Both the position numbers and the translations under genes were made by a program. Under the pieces are notes generated by a model. That model saw only the letters and a program-made list of their open reading frames with translations. It was not told where the DNA came from and did no database searches. A stretch of DNA of 64,000 nt from Opitutia bacterium (GTDB taxonomy: Bacteria > Verrucomicrobiota > Verrucomicrobiia > Opitutales > UBA953): positions 1 through 64,000 of the forward strand of contig BGOI01000003.1 in assembly GCA_003569165.1 (NCBI GenBank), given 5' to 3'. Shown here one piece after another: positions 54,612 to 62,368 of the stretch (position 1 is its first letter; each line of letters begins with the position of its first letter).

Positions 54612-55805
54612 TCAGAACCACCGCTTGCGCTTCATCCAAAGGATGATGCCCGTCGCGAGGGCGCCCATGGAGCCTAGCGCCAGGAAGTAGCCGTATTTCT
54701 CGCCCCAGGCCGTATGGATTTCCGGCATGAAGTGAAAGTTCATGCCCCAGAGACCTACCAAGAAGGTCAGCGGGATGAACACCGAGCTCATCACCGTCAG
54801 CACACGAATGACTTCGTTGGTCTTTCGTTCCTGCTGGGTGTGGTGGTATTCCTGCAGGTCCTGCAGGATCATGCGGGCGTGCTCGATGCGGTCGGCCGCG
54901 CGAATCGCGTGGTCATACAGGTCTCGCAGGTACATGTCCAAGGTCGTCGGCAGCAAGGGGTGCTCGTAGTGTTCGAGGACGCTGACCATGTCCTTGAGGG
55001 GCTGGGCGAGGCGGCTGAGACGCACGACGATGCGCTTAAGGCGGTAGACCTCGTTGAGGTCCCAGTCGTCGGTGCCTTTGAGGATCGAGTCTTCGAGCTC
55101 GGTCGTGGCGTCCTCGATCTCTTCGGTCTGGTAGAGCAGTCGGTCGACGAGTGTGTCGAGGAGGGAGTAGATCAGGTAGCCCGCGTGCCACTTACGGATA
55201 TTGCCTTTGTTGTCGGCGATGCGTTTCTCGACGGCTTCGAAGACCTTCTCGTCGTTTTCGTGGAAGGAGATGACCCAGTTCTGGGCGGCGACGATGGAGA
55301 TCTGCTGGCCGCGCGGGGTATCTTCTTCGACGCCGATGCGGACCGCGCGGGCGATGGCGAGGAGCTTGTCGCCGTGTTCCTCGAACTTCGGACGGGAGGT
55401 GGCCGTCAGGATGTCTTCCTGCGCCAGCATCGGGATGTCGAAGAAGGCGCCGACGATGTGGACGATCTGGGGGTCGGTGATGCCGAGGACTTGGATCCAG
55501 ACCATCCCTGGCTTGCCGGCGTAGCGGCCGACGGAGTCCAGGTCGGAGAACTCGTCTACCTTACAGCTGTTCTCGTCGTAGGAGATGACCCGGAACTTGG
55601 TCGGGGCGGTGGACTCAAAGGGGGAGGCGGCCGGTAGCTGGCCGGGCGCGCGCCCGATTTCGGTGTCCTCGTAGGCGGCTTCGCCGGGCAGGGGGACGGC
55701 GTCGGCCTTGAGACCAAGCCGCGAACGCAGGTCGTTCATGCGTCGTTCCAGGAAGGAACGGGCGCGGGCCACTTCTTGCTGACGCCTCTGCTGATGCCGG
55801 CTCAT
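54612..55805 (-). CDS. corA: CorA-type Mg2+/Co2+ transporter
   Basis: 397 aa. Large soluble N-terminal domain with an extra ~70-residue charged lead segment, long stalk helix, and two C-terminal membrane helices; the selectivity motif GMN is at 354-356 (LWGMNFHFMPE). The last helix ends in a basic KRKRWF. Forms a pentameric inner-membrane divalent metal channel. Ends 9 nt from the 12-mer hairpin array. Confidence 0.93.
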   Translation of the reverse strand: MSRHQQRRQQEVARARSFLERRMNDLRSRLGLKADAVPLPGEAAYEDTEIGRAPGQLPAASPFESTAPTKFRVISYDENSCKVDEFSDLDSVGRYAGKPGMVWIQVLGITDPQIVHIVGAFFDIPMLAQEDILTATSRPKFEEHGDKLLAIARAVRIGVEEDTPRGQQISIVAAQNWVISFHENDEKVFEAVEKRIADNKGNIRKWHAGYLIYSLLDTLVDRLLYQTEEIEDATTELEDSILKGTDDWDLNEVYRLKRIVVRLSRLAQPLKDMVSVLEHYEHPLLPTTLDMYLRDLYDHAIRAADRIEHARMILQDLQEYHHTQQERKTNEVIRVLTVMSSVFIPLTFLVGLWGMNFHFMPEIHTAWGEKYGYFLALGSMGALATGIILWMKRKRWF

Positions 55806-55884
55806 GCCGCCATCATCCGAAGCCCCGGGTCGATGTCAACGGGTTCGGCGGGGTCGTCACCCCTAAGTCACATTCCGCCCCAGG

Positions 55885-56238
55885 TCAGGCTTTTCGCTGC
55901 CCCTTGGCGTTGCGGCGACCGTTCTTACCGATGCCCATCGTCACGAGTTTCCCTTGGTTCACCTTCTGGAAGAGGTTGTTCGAGTTAGTGACCCCGAGGC
56001 AGTAGAGCACTGCGGCCACGTCTTGAGCCTTGTCCTTGTGCACGAGGCCGGCGTTGGCGAGCCAGGTCGCGAGGGCGTGGTGGAAGTTGGGCGGGCTGAT
56101 GTCCAGATTCTCGCCACCGTGGCGCAGCCAGAGCTCGGCCCGATCTTTCATCGTGCAGTTGCCGCGTTTCTCCTGACGTTCGTGGAGATGGGCGAGAAGT
56201 TCGGAGAGGTTGTCGGGAAGCTTGGAGGATTCGGACAT
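55885..56238 (-). CDS. Hypothetical protein
   Basis: 117 aa, no signal peptide or membrane helix. Helical N-terminal part (LPDNLSELLAHLHERQEKRG, ALATWLANAGLVHKDKAQD) and a strongly basic tail (GIGKNGRRNAKGQRKA) that could contact nucleic acid. ATG 56238 is used; the ORF-track start at 56304 adds a Cys/Pro-rich leader of doubtful reality. An AT-rich patch at 56350-56391 containing TATAAT (minus strand, 56372-56377) could be part of its promoter, although no good -35 was seen. Family not recognised. Confidence 0.5.
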   Translation of the reverse strand: MSESSKLPDNLSELLAHLHERQEKRGNCTMKDRAELWLRHGGENLDISPPNFHHALATWLANAGLVHKDKAQDVAAVLYCLGVTNSNNLFQKVNQGKLVTMGIGKNGRRNAKGQRKA

Positions 56239-56426
56239 CTGAGGCGGAAGGTGGCAGGGAAAAAGAAGGGAGATCGACGGGCTGGCCCCGCAGGGAGGCG
56301 ACATCGATGAGCCTTAGGAATAATTAAGCGACAGTTTGCTGGGAACACCTAATTACAATCTGACCTCTAATATTATAAACTAATAGAAACGCCCCAGCGG
56401 CGGGACTCTGCGGACAAGATCCCGGG

Positions 56427-56503
56427 TGGTGGTCGCGACAGGACTTGAACCTGTGACTTCAGCAATGTGAATGCTGCGCTCTAACCAACTGAGCTACGCG
56501 ACC
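56427..56503 (-). tRNA. tRNA-Val (anticodon CAC), CCA encoded
   Basis: Minus strand. Acceptor stem GGTCGCG/CGCGACC, D-arm GCTC...GAGC with AGTTGGTTA loop, anticodon stem-loop CAGCA-TTCACAT-TGCTG giving anticodon CAC, variable AAGTC, T-arm ACAGG-TTCAAGT-CCTGT, discriminator A and encoded CCA. All stems pair perfectly. Confidence 0.95.
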
Positions 56504-56628
56504 GTTACCCGAGAAGGTATCATATCCCTCTGGGGAGGGAGTCGGGCAAGCCTGTTTTCCTGCGGGGGAGGGGCCTTATCCGCGTGGTGGCTTGTCTTTG
56601 GCCTGGTTCGTCGCAATCCTGTGCAAAG

Positions 56629-56997
56629 ATGGACACCACCGCACCAGCCGCCAGCCCGCGCGTCGCCGACGAGCGCCTGATCCGCCTGACGGCCCCGGCC
56701 GGTGTCAAGGTGCGTGCTTTGGCCGCCCGCGAGGCCCAAGGCGGTTTCCTGCGCGTGGCGATCTCCGGCGGCGGCTGTAACGGCCTGTCCTATAAGATGC
56801 GTTTCGTGGGCGAGGCCAAACCGGCCGATATCCTTGTGCGCACGGAGGGCGTCGAAGTGCTGGTCGATCCGAAGTCGGCCCTCTACCTCCGCGGCACCCA
56901 GTTGGATTATTCCGACAAGATGATCGGCGGCGGCTTCAAGTTCTCCAATCCCAACGCCAAGGCCAGTTGTTCCTGCGGGGAGAGTTTTTCTCTTTAA
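56629..56997 (+). CDS. IscA/ErpA-type iron-sulfur assembly protein
   Basis: 122 aa HesB/IscA fold with the three conserved cysteines C50 (GGGCNGLSYKM), C114 and C116 (SCSCGESFSL). Carries Fe-S clusters to apoproteins, for example RlmN, IlvD or the radical SAM enzymes. No isc/suf genes nearby. ATG 56629 is used; the ORF-track start at 56584 lies within the tRNA-side spacer. Confidence 0.88.
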   Translation: MDTTAPAASPRVADERLIRLTAPAGVKVRALAAREAQGGFLRVAISGGGCNGLSYKMRFVGEAKPADILVRTEGVEVLVDPKSALYLRGTQLDYSDKMIGGGFKFSNPNAKASCSCGESFSL

Positions 56998-57075
56998 CGC
57001 GAAGGCGCAGCCTTCGCGAGGGGGGCACGTTGACACGCTGGCACGTGGGCAAGGGGGTATCGTGTTTGCCTCGAG

Positions 57076-57129
57076 GTAGGGCCGACCATCCTTGGTCGGC
57101 CGCGGTCGAGCAGGGATGCTCGACCCTAC
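57076..57129 (+). repeat. 54-nt paired REP element (copy A)
   Basis: Two head-to-head REP-like units. The first starts GTAGGGCCGACCATCC and folds GGCCGACCA/TGGTCGGCC; the second, on the other strand, starts GTAGGGTCGAGCATCC and folds GGTCGAGCA/TGCTCGACC. Each begins with GTAG followed by a palindrome. The reverse complement recurs at 62290-62343 with 51 of 54 bases identical. Confidence 0.85.
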
Positions 57130-57153
57130 CCAAGGCAGGGAGTTTGGCTCAAT

Positions 57154-57212
57154 GGGAGACCGGATGATTGGCTGGGTTATTAAATGCCCTAGCCAGCCTC
57201 CCGGTCTCCGGT
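57154..57212 (+). repeat. Inverted-repeat element beside copy A
   Basis: Outer arms GGGAGACCGG / CCGGTCTCC enclose CCGGATGATTGGCTGGG and an ATTAAATG core. A related element with a 17-bp perfect arm lies at 62193-62264 in the opposite orientation, also next to the 54-nt element. Confidence 0.75.
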
Positions 57213-57232
57213 TCCCCTTTGATTTCCTGGCT

Positions 57233-58374
57233 CTAGTCCGCCGGTATCTCGTCCTTCGCACCGGCTTCGTAACGTTCGCACCAGGACTTAGACCAAGAGG
57301 CGAAGTCGCCCGCGGCGATATGGGCGTGGGCCTGGGCCATGAGGTCCTGCAAGAAGTGGATGTTATGCAGCGCCAGCAACGTTCCGCCGAGCTGTTCGCC
57401 GGCGTGGTGCAGGTGACGCAAGTAGGCACGCGAGAAATGGCGGCAGGTGTAATTGTCCATGCCTTCCACGAGCGGACGGTGGTCGTCGCGGTAGCGCAGG
57501 TGTTTCACGCTGATCGGGCCGTCGGGCGTGAACGCGCCGCCGTGGCGGCCGATGCGCGTCGGCATGGTGCAGTCGAACATGTCGGCACCGAGCGCGACCA
57601 TGCGGAGGAGCTGGGGCGGCGTGCCGACGCCCATGACGTAGCGGGGCTTGTTCTTGGGCAGGAGGGGCGCGACGAGGCCGACCTGATGGAGCATATGCTC
57701 CTCGGGCTCGCCGACGCTCACGCCGCCGATGGCGTGGCCGGGGAAATCGAGGCCACCGAGTTCCTCGGCGCAACGGATGCGCAGGTCATCATAGACTGAG
57801 CCTTGGTTGATGCAGAAGAGATGACGACCCGAGGCCAGGAAGCCGCTGTCCTTCGCCAGCTGGAGCATCTCCTTGGCCCAGCGGATGGATCGGTTCACCG
57901 CGACTTCGCACGCGGCGCGCTCGCAGGGGTAGGGCGGGCACTCGTCAAGCACCATGGCGATGTCCGACCCCAGCGCATCCTGGATGTCGAAGCAGTCTTT
58001 CACGTCGAGGAACAGCTTGTTGCCGTCGAGGTGGGAGCTGAAATGGATGCCTTCGTCGGTGATCGTGCGGAGCTTCGCGAGCGAGAAGACCTGGAAGCCG
58101 CCGCTGTCGGTCAGGATCGGCTTATCCCAGTGCATGAACTTATGAAGGCCGCCGGCGGCGCGGACGATCTCGCGGCCCGGGCGCAGGTTCAGGTGGTAGG
58201 TGTTGCTGAGCAGGATCTGGGCGCCCGTCTCGGCGACCTGCTGAGGGGAGAGCCCCTTGACCGTGGCCTGGGTGCCGACTGGCATGAAGACCGGTGTGCG
58301 GATCTCCCATGGGGGGTCTTCAGCACGCCGAGGCGCGCGGCCGTCGTCGTATCAGTCTTAAGCAGGGTGAACAT
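57233..58374 (-). CDS. tgt: Queuine tRNA-ribosyltransferase (one frameshift)
   Basis: Exchanges guanine 34 for preQ1 in tRNAs with GUN anticodons. LLSNTYHLNLRPG, ILTDSGGFQVFSLA, MVLDECPPYPC, GGVSVGEPEEHM, and FDCTMPTRIGRHGGAF (nucleophile Asp region) are present. The ORF track starts at 58285, but MFTLLKTDTTTAARLGVLKTP from ATG 58374 followed by EIRTPVFMPVGTQ in the next frame shows the true N-terminus; one base, probably a G of a G-run near 58308, is missing. About 380 aa when repaired. The usual CxCxxC-H zinc site near the C-terminus is only partly visible (YTCRHFSRAYLRHL). Confidence 0.92.
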
Positions 58375-58426
58375 GTGTCGGGGACTAGGGTTTGGAGTAT
58401 GGAGTTTAGGGCCGATGACAACACAA

Positions 58427-58454
58427 GCGGTAAGCGGTTGGCGGTAGGCGGTTA
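58427..58454 (+). repeat. Heptamer tandem repeat GCGGTWN x4
   Basis: GCGGTAA GCGGTTG GCGGTAG GCGGTTA. Complementary heptamers (CCGCTAG CCGCTAC) appear at 58653-58666, overlapping the pyrC stop codon, so an inverted pair flanks the tgt-pyrC spacer. Confidence 0.75.
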
Positions 58455-58471
58455 GACACGCCGCAAAAGGG

Positions 58472-58497
58472 GTAGGGGCGTGATTTATCGCGCCCTC
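58472..58497 (+). repeat. Single REP-like unit
   Basis: GTAGGGGCGTGATTTATCGC: a GTAG start followed by a short imperfect palindrome GGGCG...CGCCC, same design as the units near 63.7 kb. Confidence 0.6.
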
Positions 58498-58584
58498 CTA
58501 GGCTTACCCAGCCGCTAAGCGCTTAAACCAGATTGCGAGGGCTGAATAGAGAAAGGAACAGGGGAAATCAGCCCTGGTATCTTT

Positions 58585-58634
58585 TCAATTCAGTCCTCTA
58601 TCCAGTCCTCCACTCAGCGATCCACGCAGTCCTC
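58585..58634 (+). repeat. 12-mer array, second copy
   Basis: Units TCAATTCAGTCC, TCTATCCAGTCC, TCCACTCAGCGA, TCCACGCAGTCC, same order and phase as the right arm at 54552. One complementary unit GGGCTGAATAGA lies at 58537. Most of the 281-bp tgt-pyrC spacer is repeats; I see no gene in it. Confidence 0.85.
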
Positions 58635-58655
58635 CTCTGCCGGTTTTTCCAACCG

Positions 58656-60011
58656 CTAGCCGCTACTACCTAGCGTTCCCATCAAACTAAGGCGCATGCC
58701 GCGCGGCGCATCGGCTCGGACCTTGCCATCTTCGTAGACGCAGACGCCGTTGACGAAGGTACGCTCGATGGTGCTGTTGAAAGTGTGGCCTTCGAGGGGC
58801 GACCAACCGCACTGGTAGAGGAGGCCAGCCTTGTTGACGGTGTGCGGCTTCTTGGGGTCCACGACGACGAGGTCAGCCCAGTAGCCTTCGCGGATGAAGC
58901 CGCGCTTTTCGACGCCGAAGAGCACTGCGGGCGCGTGGCACGCGCGCTCGACGGCGGTCTCGAGCGTGAAGGCGCCCTGGCGGACGAGGTCCATGAGTAC
59001 CTGGAGGGAATGTTGCACGAGCGGCAATCCGGACGGGGCTTTGAAGTAGGTCTGCGATTTCTCGTCCCACGTGTGCGGGGCATGGTCGGTCGCGATGACG
59101 TCGATGACGCCGGACGCCACGGCCGCGCGGACCGCGGCACGGTCGGCGGACGTCTTGATCGCCGGGTTGCATTTAATCTGGTGGCCGAGGCGGGCGTAGT
59201 CCTCTTCGGCAAACCAGAGGTGGTGCACGCAGGCTTCGGCGGTCAGGCGCTTGCCCTTGAGCGGTGCGGCGCTGAAGAGCGAGAGTTCCTTGGCGGTAGT
59301 GATGTGCAGGATGTGTAGGCGCGCGTCGTGACGCTTGGCCAGTTCGGCCGCCATCGACGAAGAAGCGTAGCAAGCCTCGACATCGCGGATGCGGGGGTGT
59401 TCGCTGGCAGGTACGGCTTCACCCCACTTGGCCTTGGCGGCGGCTTCGGCCAGCTTGATGCGCGGGGTGTCCTCGCAGTGCGTCAGGATGATGGTGGGCG
59501 AGTGACGGAAGATGCCTTCGAGGGTGGCGACGCTGTCGACGAGCATGTCTCCCGTGGAGGAGCCCATGAAAATCTTCACTCCGCAGACCTTGCTCGAATC
59601 GATGGACTTGATGGCTTCGACGTTGGAGTTGGTCGCTCCGAAGAAGAAGGAGTAGTTGGCAACCGAGGTGGCGGCACCGATGGCATATTTCTTTTCGAGC
59701 TCCTCCTGCGTGGTCGCGGGAGGGTTCGTGTTCGGCATCTCCATGAACGACGTCACGCCGCCGGCGACGGCCGCGCGGGCTTCGCTGGCGATACAGGCCT
59801 TATGCGTCAGGCCAGGCTCACGGAAATGCACCTGGTCGTCGATCAGGCCGGGGAGGAGGAGCTTGCCGGTGAGGTCGTATTCCTGGTCGGCCTTCGTGCC
59901 GGCGGGGATCGTACCGATGCGCTCGATGCGTCCGGCGCGGAGTAGGACGTCGGCCCGGAGGCGACGGCCTTCGTTGATGATTTCGGCGTTGCGGAGGACG
60001 ACGGTGGGCAT
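58656..60011 (-). CDS. pyrC: Dihydroorotase (class I-like)
   Basis: 451 aa. Closes carbamoyl-aspartate to dihydroorotate in pyrimidine synthesis. LLLPGLIDDQVHFREPGLTH shows H62 and R64; the first His of the canonical HxH metal pair is Gln (DQVH), as I recall for Bacteroidetes-type enzymes. Carboxylated Lys in GVKIFMGSS, ILTHCED, ILHITT and the catalytic ATDHAPH are present. The last codons run into a heptamer repeat, so the C-terminus may have been altered by repeat insertion. Allantoinase is the alternative, less likely with the PNTNPP and DHAPH context. Confidence 0.85.
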   Translation of the reverse strand: MPTVVLRNAEIINEGRRLRADVLLRAGRIERIGTIPAGTKADQEYDLTGKLLLPGLIDDQVHFREPGLTHKACIASEARAAVAGGVTSFMEMPNTNPPATTQEELEKKYAIGAATSVANYSFFFGATNSNVEAIKSIDSSKVCGVKIFMGSSTGDMLVDSVATLEGIFRHSPTIILTHCEDTPRIKLAEAAAKAKWGEAVPASEHPRIRDVEACYASSSMAAELAKRHDARLHILHITTAKELSLFSAAPLKGKRLTAEACVHHLWFAEEDYARLGHQIKCNPAIKTSADRAAVRAAVASGVIDVIATDHAPHTWDEKSQTYFKAPSGLPLVQHSLQVLMDLVRQGAFTLETAVERACHAPAVLFGVEKRGFIREGYWADLVVVDPKKPHTVNKAGLLYQCGWSPLEGHTFNSTIERTFVNGVCVYEDGKVRADAPRGMRLSLMGTLGSSG

Positions 60012-60064
60012 GGGCAGAGCTATTCAGCCCGAAACCCCGGCCACCGCAAACGGGAAACTTCGAA

Positions 60065-60565
60065 TCAGGCCGTCACCTTCACCATATCCGAAAGGTCGGC
60101 CTTCTTGACGCCTTCTGGGTTGATGTTGACGGCCGAGACGCGGAACTGGGCGCCGCGCTTGTGGTTGAACTTCAGGATGAAATTGGTGACGACCATCTTT
60201 TCCTCGGGGTAGAGCTCGGTCTTGCGGGCGACCATGGTGGTGACGAGTTCCTCAACCTGTTCGCCGGTGGCGCCAGGTAGCTTGGCGAGGGTAGCCTTGG
60301 CATCTTGAATCTTGGGGCCGCCTTCGATGGCCGCGTTCCAGATCAGGATGGCGACGTTCATGGCGCCCTTGGCGGCGGTGTGGTTGCCGCCGGCCTGCTC
60401 GAGGATGGGCTGGGCGAAGGTGATGAGCTTGTCCGCAAAGCTGGGCTCCCGCGGGGTGGTGTCGACCGGGGCCGGCTCAGGACGGGTGAAGTCGCGCAGG
60501 ATGTCGCGGGGCTTGTTATTGCCGAAGGCACCGGTGGTCTTGCGACGAGAATGGGGGGAGGCCAT
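60065..60565 (-). CDS. Hypothetical protein
   Basis: 166 aa, soluble, no signal peptide. A Pro-rich lead (residues 1-40, FTRPEPAPVDTTP) is followed by a compact domain with AKGAMNVAILIWNAAIEGG, ATLAKLPGATGEQVEELVTTM and the strand pair FILKFNHKRGAQFRVSAVNI. ATG 60565 is used; the track start at 60679 overlaps the divergent SRPBCC gene's promoter region. I do not recognise the family. Confidence 0.55.
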   Translation of the reverse strand: MASPHSRRKTTGAFGNNKPRDILRDFTRPEPAPVDTTPREPSFADKLITFAQPILEQAGGNHTAAKGAMNVAILIWNAAIEGGPKIQDAKATLAKLPGATGEQVEELVTTMVARKTELYPEEKMVVTNFILKFNHKRGAQFRVSAVNINPEGVKKADLSDMVKVTA

Positions 60566-60681
60566 TGGAAAGGATGTCCCCCAAGGGAAGCCCGAGCGGT
60601 CCCCTCGGCAAGCCCTTTCCCATTGGGCGTCCCTTGACACCCCGCCCGGGGTAGGCCAGCCTGCCTTCACCGCCACCACCC

Positions 60682-61203
60682 GTGTCCGATTACAGCGACG
60701 TCATCCGCGCCCATCGCCGCGACCACCTCACGAAGCCGAATTCGTTGCCGACGGGCGTTCACCGTTACTTCGAGAGCACGCTCCTGCCGCTACCGATCGA
60801 GCAGGTCTTTGATTTCTTCTCGAAGGCCGAGAACCTCCAGGCGATTACCCCGCCGGAACTGAGCTTCCGGATCAAGACCCCGTTGCCGATTGCCATGCGC
60901 CAAGGAGCCCTGATCGATTATGATCTAAAGATGAGTGGTATCCCGTTCGGCTGGCGCACCCGCATCACCCACTGGGAGCCGCCTTACGCCTTCGCCGACG
61001 AACAGCTCAAGGGTCCGTATGCCGTCTGGTTCCATACGCACACGTTCGCCGACGAAGGCGGCAAGACGCGCATGGACGACGAAGTGCTTTATAAGCTCCC
61101 GCTCTGGCCGTTCGGCGAGATCGCCTATCCGTTCGTGAAAGCCAAGGTCGAACGCATCTTCCGCTATCGTCGAGCGAAGATCCGCGAGATCCTCGGTTGC
61201 TAG
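60682..61203 (+). CDS. SRPBCC (START-like) family protein
   Basis: 173 aa helix-grip fold: HRYFESTLLPLPIEQVFDFFSKAENLQ at the start, PPELSFRIKTP, WRTRITHWEPPYAFADEQLKGP, and the C-terminal helix VKAKVERIFRYRRAKIREIL. Similar stand-alone proteins are often annotated as ligand-binding SRPBCC or cell-division-inhibitor-like; ligand unknown. Starts at GTG 60682, divergent from the hypothetical gene. Confidence 0.75.
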   Translation: MSDYSDVIRAHRRDHLTKPNSLPTGVHRYFESTLLPLPIEQVFDFFSKAENLQAITPPELSFRIKTPLPIAMRQGALIDYDLKMSGIPFGWRTRITHWEPPYAFADEQLKGPYAVWFHTHTFADEGGKTRMDDEVLYKLPLWPFGEIAYPFVKAKVERIFRYRRAKIREILGC

Positions 61204-61210
61204 GCGTTGT

Positions 61211-61280
61211 AGGGCTAGAGACAGGGCCAGGCCTAGGGCTAGTGGATATTCCTACCCCTACCCCTGCCCCTACCCCTACC
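61211..61280. repeat. 12-mer AGGGCYAG repeats and C-rich (CCCCTA)n array
   Basis: Three 12-nt units beginning AGGGCTAG / AGGGCCAG / AGGGCTAG (61211-61246) are followed by TACCCC TACCCC TGCCCC TACCCC (61253-61276) right at the 3' end of the ThuA gene. The minus strand is a G-quadruplex-type sequence. Confidence 0.7.
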
Positions 61281-61281
61281 G

Positions 61282-62097
61282 TCACTTCTTCTCCGGCGTC
61301 GGCGGCGGCGGACAGTCCGGAAGCATCGCCCGTGCCTCGAAGGAGGCCAGGTTGTCCTGCCGGCCCGCCCAAGCGATGCCGCGGATGAGCAGGCTCTTCA
61401 CGTCCGGTCGGCTGAAGTTGACGTAGGTGTGCCCGGGGATGAAGACGAAGGCGCGCTGGGCGCCCGGCTTCTCATACGTCCAGAGCTGGGTCTGCGCCTC
61501 GAAGCCATCACCTTTCTTCTTGGGCGTAGGGGCCGTCGCGAGCGCATGGATATCTGCGCGCAGGTCCATGTCGTAGTAGATCTCGTCCTTCATGCCGAAG
61601 TCCGCGATGCCCTTCGTGATGCCGTGGGCTTTATCGACGAACTTGAGTTCCATCGGGCCTTCGCGCCACTTGGTGACCTTCTGACGCCAAGAGCCGCCGA
61701 CGAGGTCCTTGTAGAAATCGGCGGAGGCGTCGTTGCCGGCGACGGCGCCGGCGTGGATCACCACGAAGCTGCCGCCGCGAGTTGCGAATTTCTCGACCCG
61801 CGTCTTTTCATCGGGCTTGAAGTCTCCGCCGCCCTGGCGGTGGATGACGAGCACGTCGGTCCGGGCGAGTTCTTCGTCGGAGGGGAAGGTCTGCACGCCC
61901 TTGGCGTCGGCGTCGCCGACGGAAACCTTCATGCCAGCCGCATTCAGCAGGGGCCTCCAGTCGCGCGCGAACGCCGGGTGGTCATGGTCGCCCGGGCCGT
62001 GGCTCTTGGGGCCGCAACGGAGGAAGACGCGGAGCGGAGCAGGGGCATCAGCGGCAAAGACCGAGACGATGGCCAGCAGGGGTAGGAGGCAGCGCAT
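61282..62097 (-). CDS. ThuA-domain exported protein
   Basis: 271 aa with signal peptide (MRCLLPLLAIVSVFA). ThuA/glutamine-amidotransferase-like fold: FLRCGPKSHGPGDHDHPAFARDW, VLVIHRQGGGDF, GGSFVVIHAG and FVFIPGHTYVNFSRPDVK. ThuA domains are abundant in exported sugar-degrading systems of Verrucomicrobia and Planctomycetes; reaction unknown. ATG 62097 starts the signal peptide. Upstream, three tandem GTGCAAAA 8-mers (62111-62134) and a GGGGTA array lie in its leader. Confidence 0.8.
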   Translation of the reverse strand: MRCLLPLLAIVSVFAADAPAPLRVFLRCGPKSHGPGDHDHPAFARDWRPLLNAAGMKVSVGDADAKGVQTFPSDEELARTDVLVIHRQGGGDFKPDEKTRVEKFATRGGSFVVIHAGAVAGNDASADFYKDLVGGSWRQKVTKWREGPMELKFVDKAHGITKGIADFGMKDEIYYDMDLRADIHALATAPTPKKKGDGFEAQTQLWTYEKPGAQRAFVFIPGHTYVNFSRPDVKSLLIRGIAWAGRQDNLASFEARAMLPDCPPPPTPEKK

Positions 62098-62110
62098 GGG
62101 GGGAGATTGA

Positions 62111-62180
62111 GTGCAAAAGTGCAAAAGTGCAAAGGTGGAGAGAGGGGCAGGGGTAGGGGTAGGGGTAGGGGCAGGGGTGG
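62111..62180. repeat. GTGCAAAA x3 and (GGGGTA)n array upstream of ThuA gene
   Basis: GTGCAAAA GTGCAAAA GTGCAAAG, then GGGGCA GGGGTA GGGGTA GGGGTA GGGGCA GGGGTG. The G-rich array is the mirror (opposite strand) of the one at 61253, so the ThuA gene is bracketed by inverted G-rich arrays. Confidence 0.75.
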
Positions 62181-62192
62181 CACCGTCACAAA

Positions 62193-62264
62193 GGGAGACC
62201 GGAAACCGGGAAGGATGCTGCGGTTATTAATGCCCCCAGCCAATCATCCGGTTTCCGGTCTCCC
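62193..62264 (-). repeat. Inverted-repeat element beside copy B
   Basis: Arms GGGAGACCGGAAACCGG / CCGGTTTCCGGTCTCCC are a perfect 17-bp inverted repeat around an ATTAATG core. On the minus strand it contains CCGGATGATTGGCTGGG, shared exactly with 57161 region. Confidence 0.85.
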
Positions 62265-62289
62265 TTTGAGTTTGTTTTCGTTGCATCGG

Positions 62290-62343
62290 GTAGGGTCGAG
62301 CATCCCTGCTTGACCGCGGCCAACCAAGGATGGTCAGCCCTAC
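62290..62343 (-). repeat. 54-nt paired REP element (copy B, inverted)
   Basis: Reverse complement of the 57076-57129 element with three substitutions; begins GTAGGGTCGAGCATCC on the plus strand and ends with the complement of GTAGGGCTGACCATCC. Confidence 0.85.
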
Positions 62344-62368
62344 CTAGTGAAGAAGCTGGCGCTAGAGT

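Noticed and set aside
62144-62180. GGGGTA array as a telomere-like chromosome end
   Set aside because: Only about six units, internal, with ordinary genes on both sides and a mirror array 0.9 kb away.
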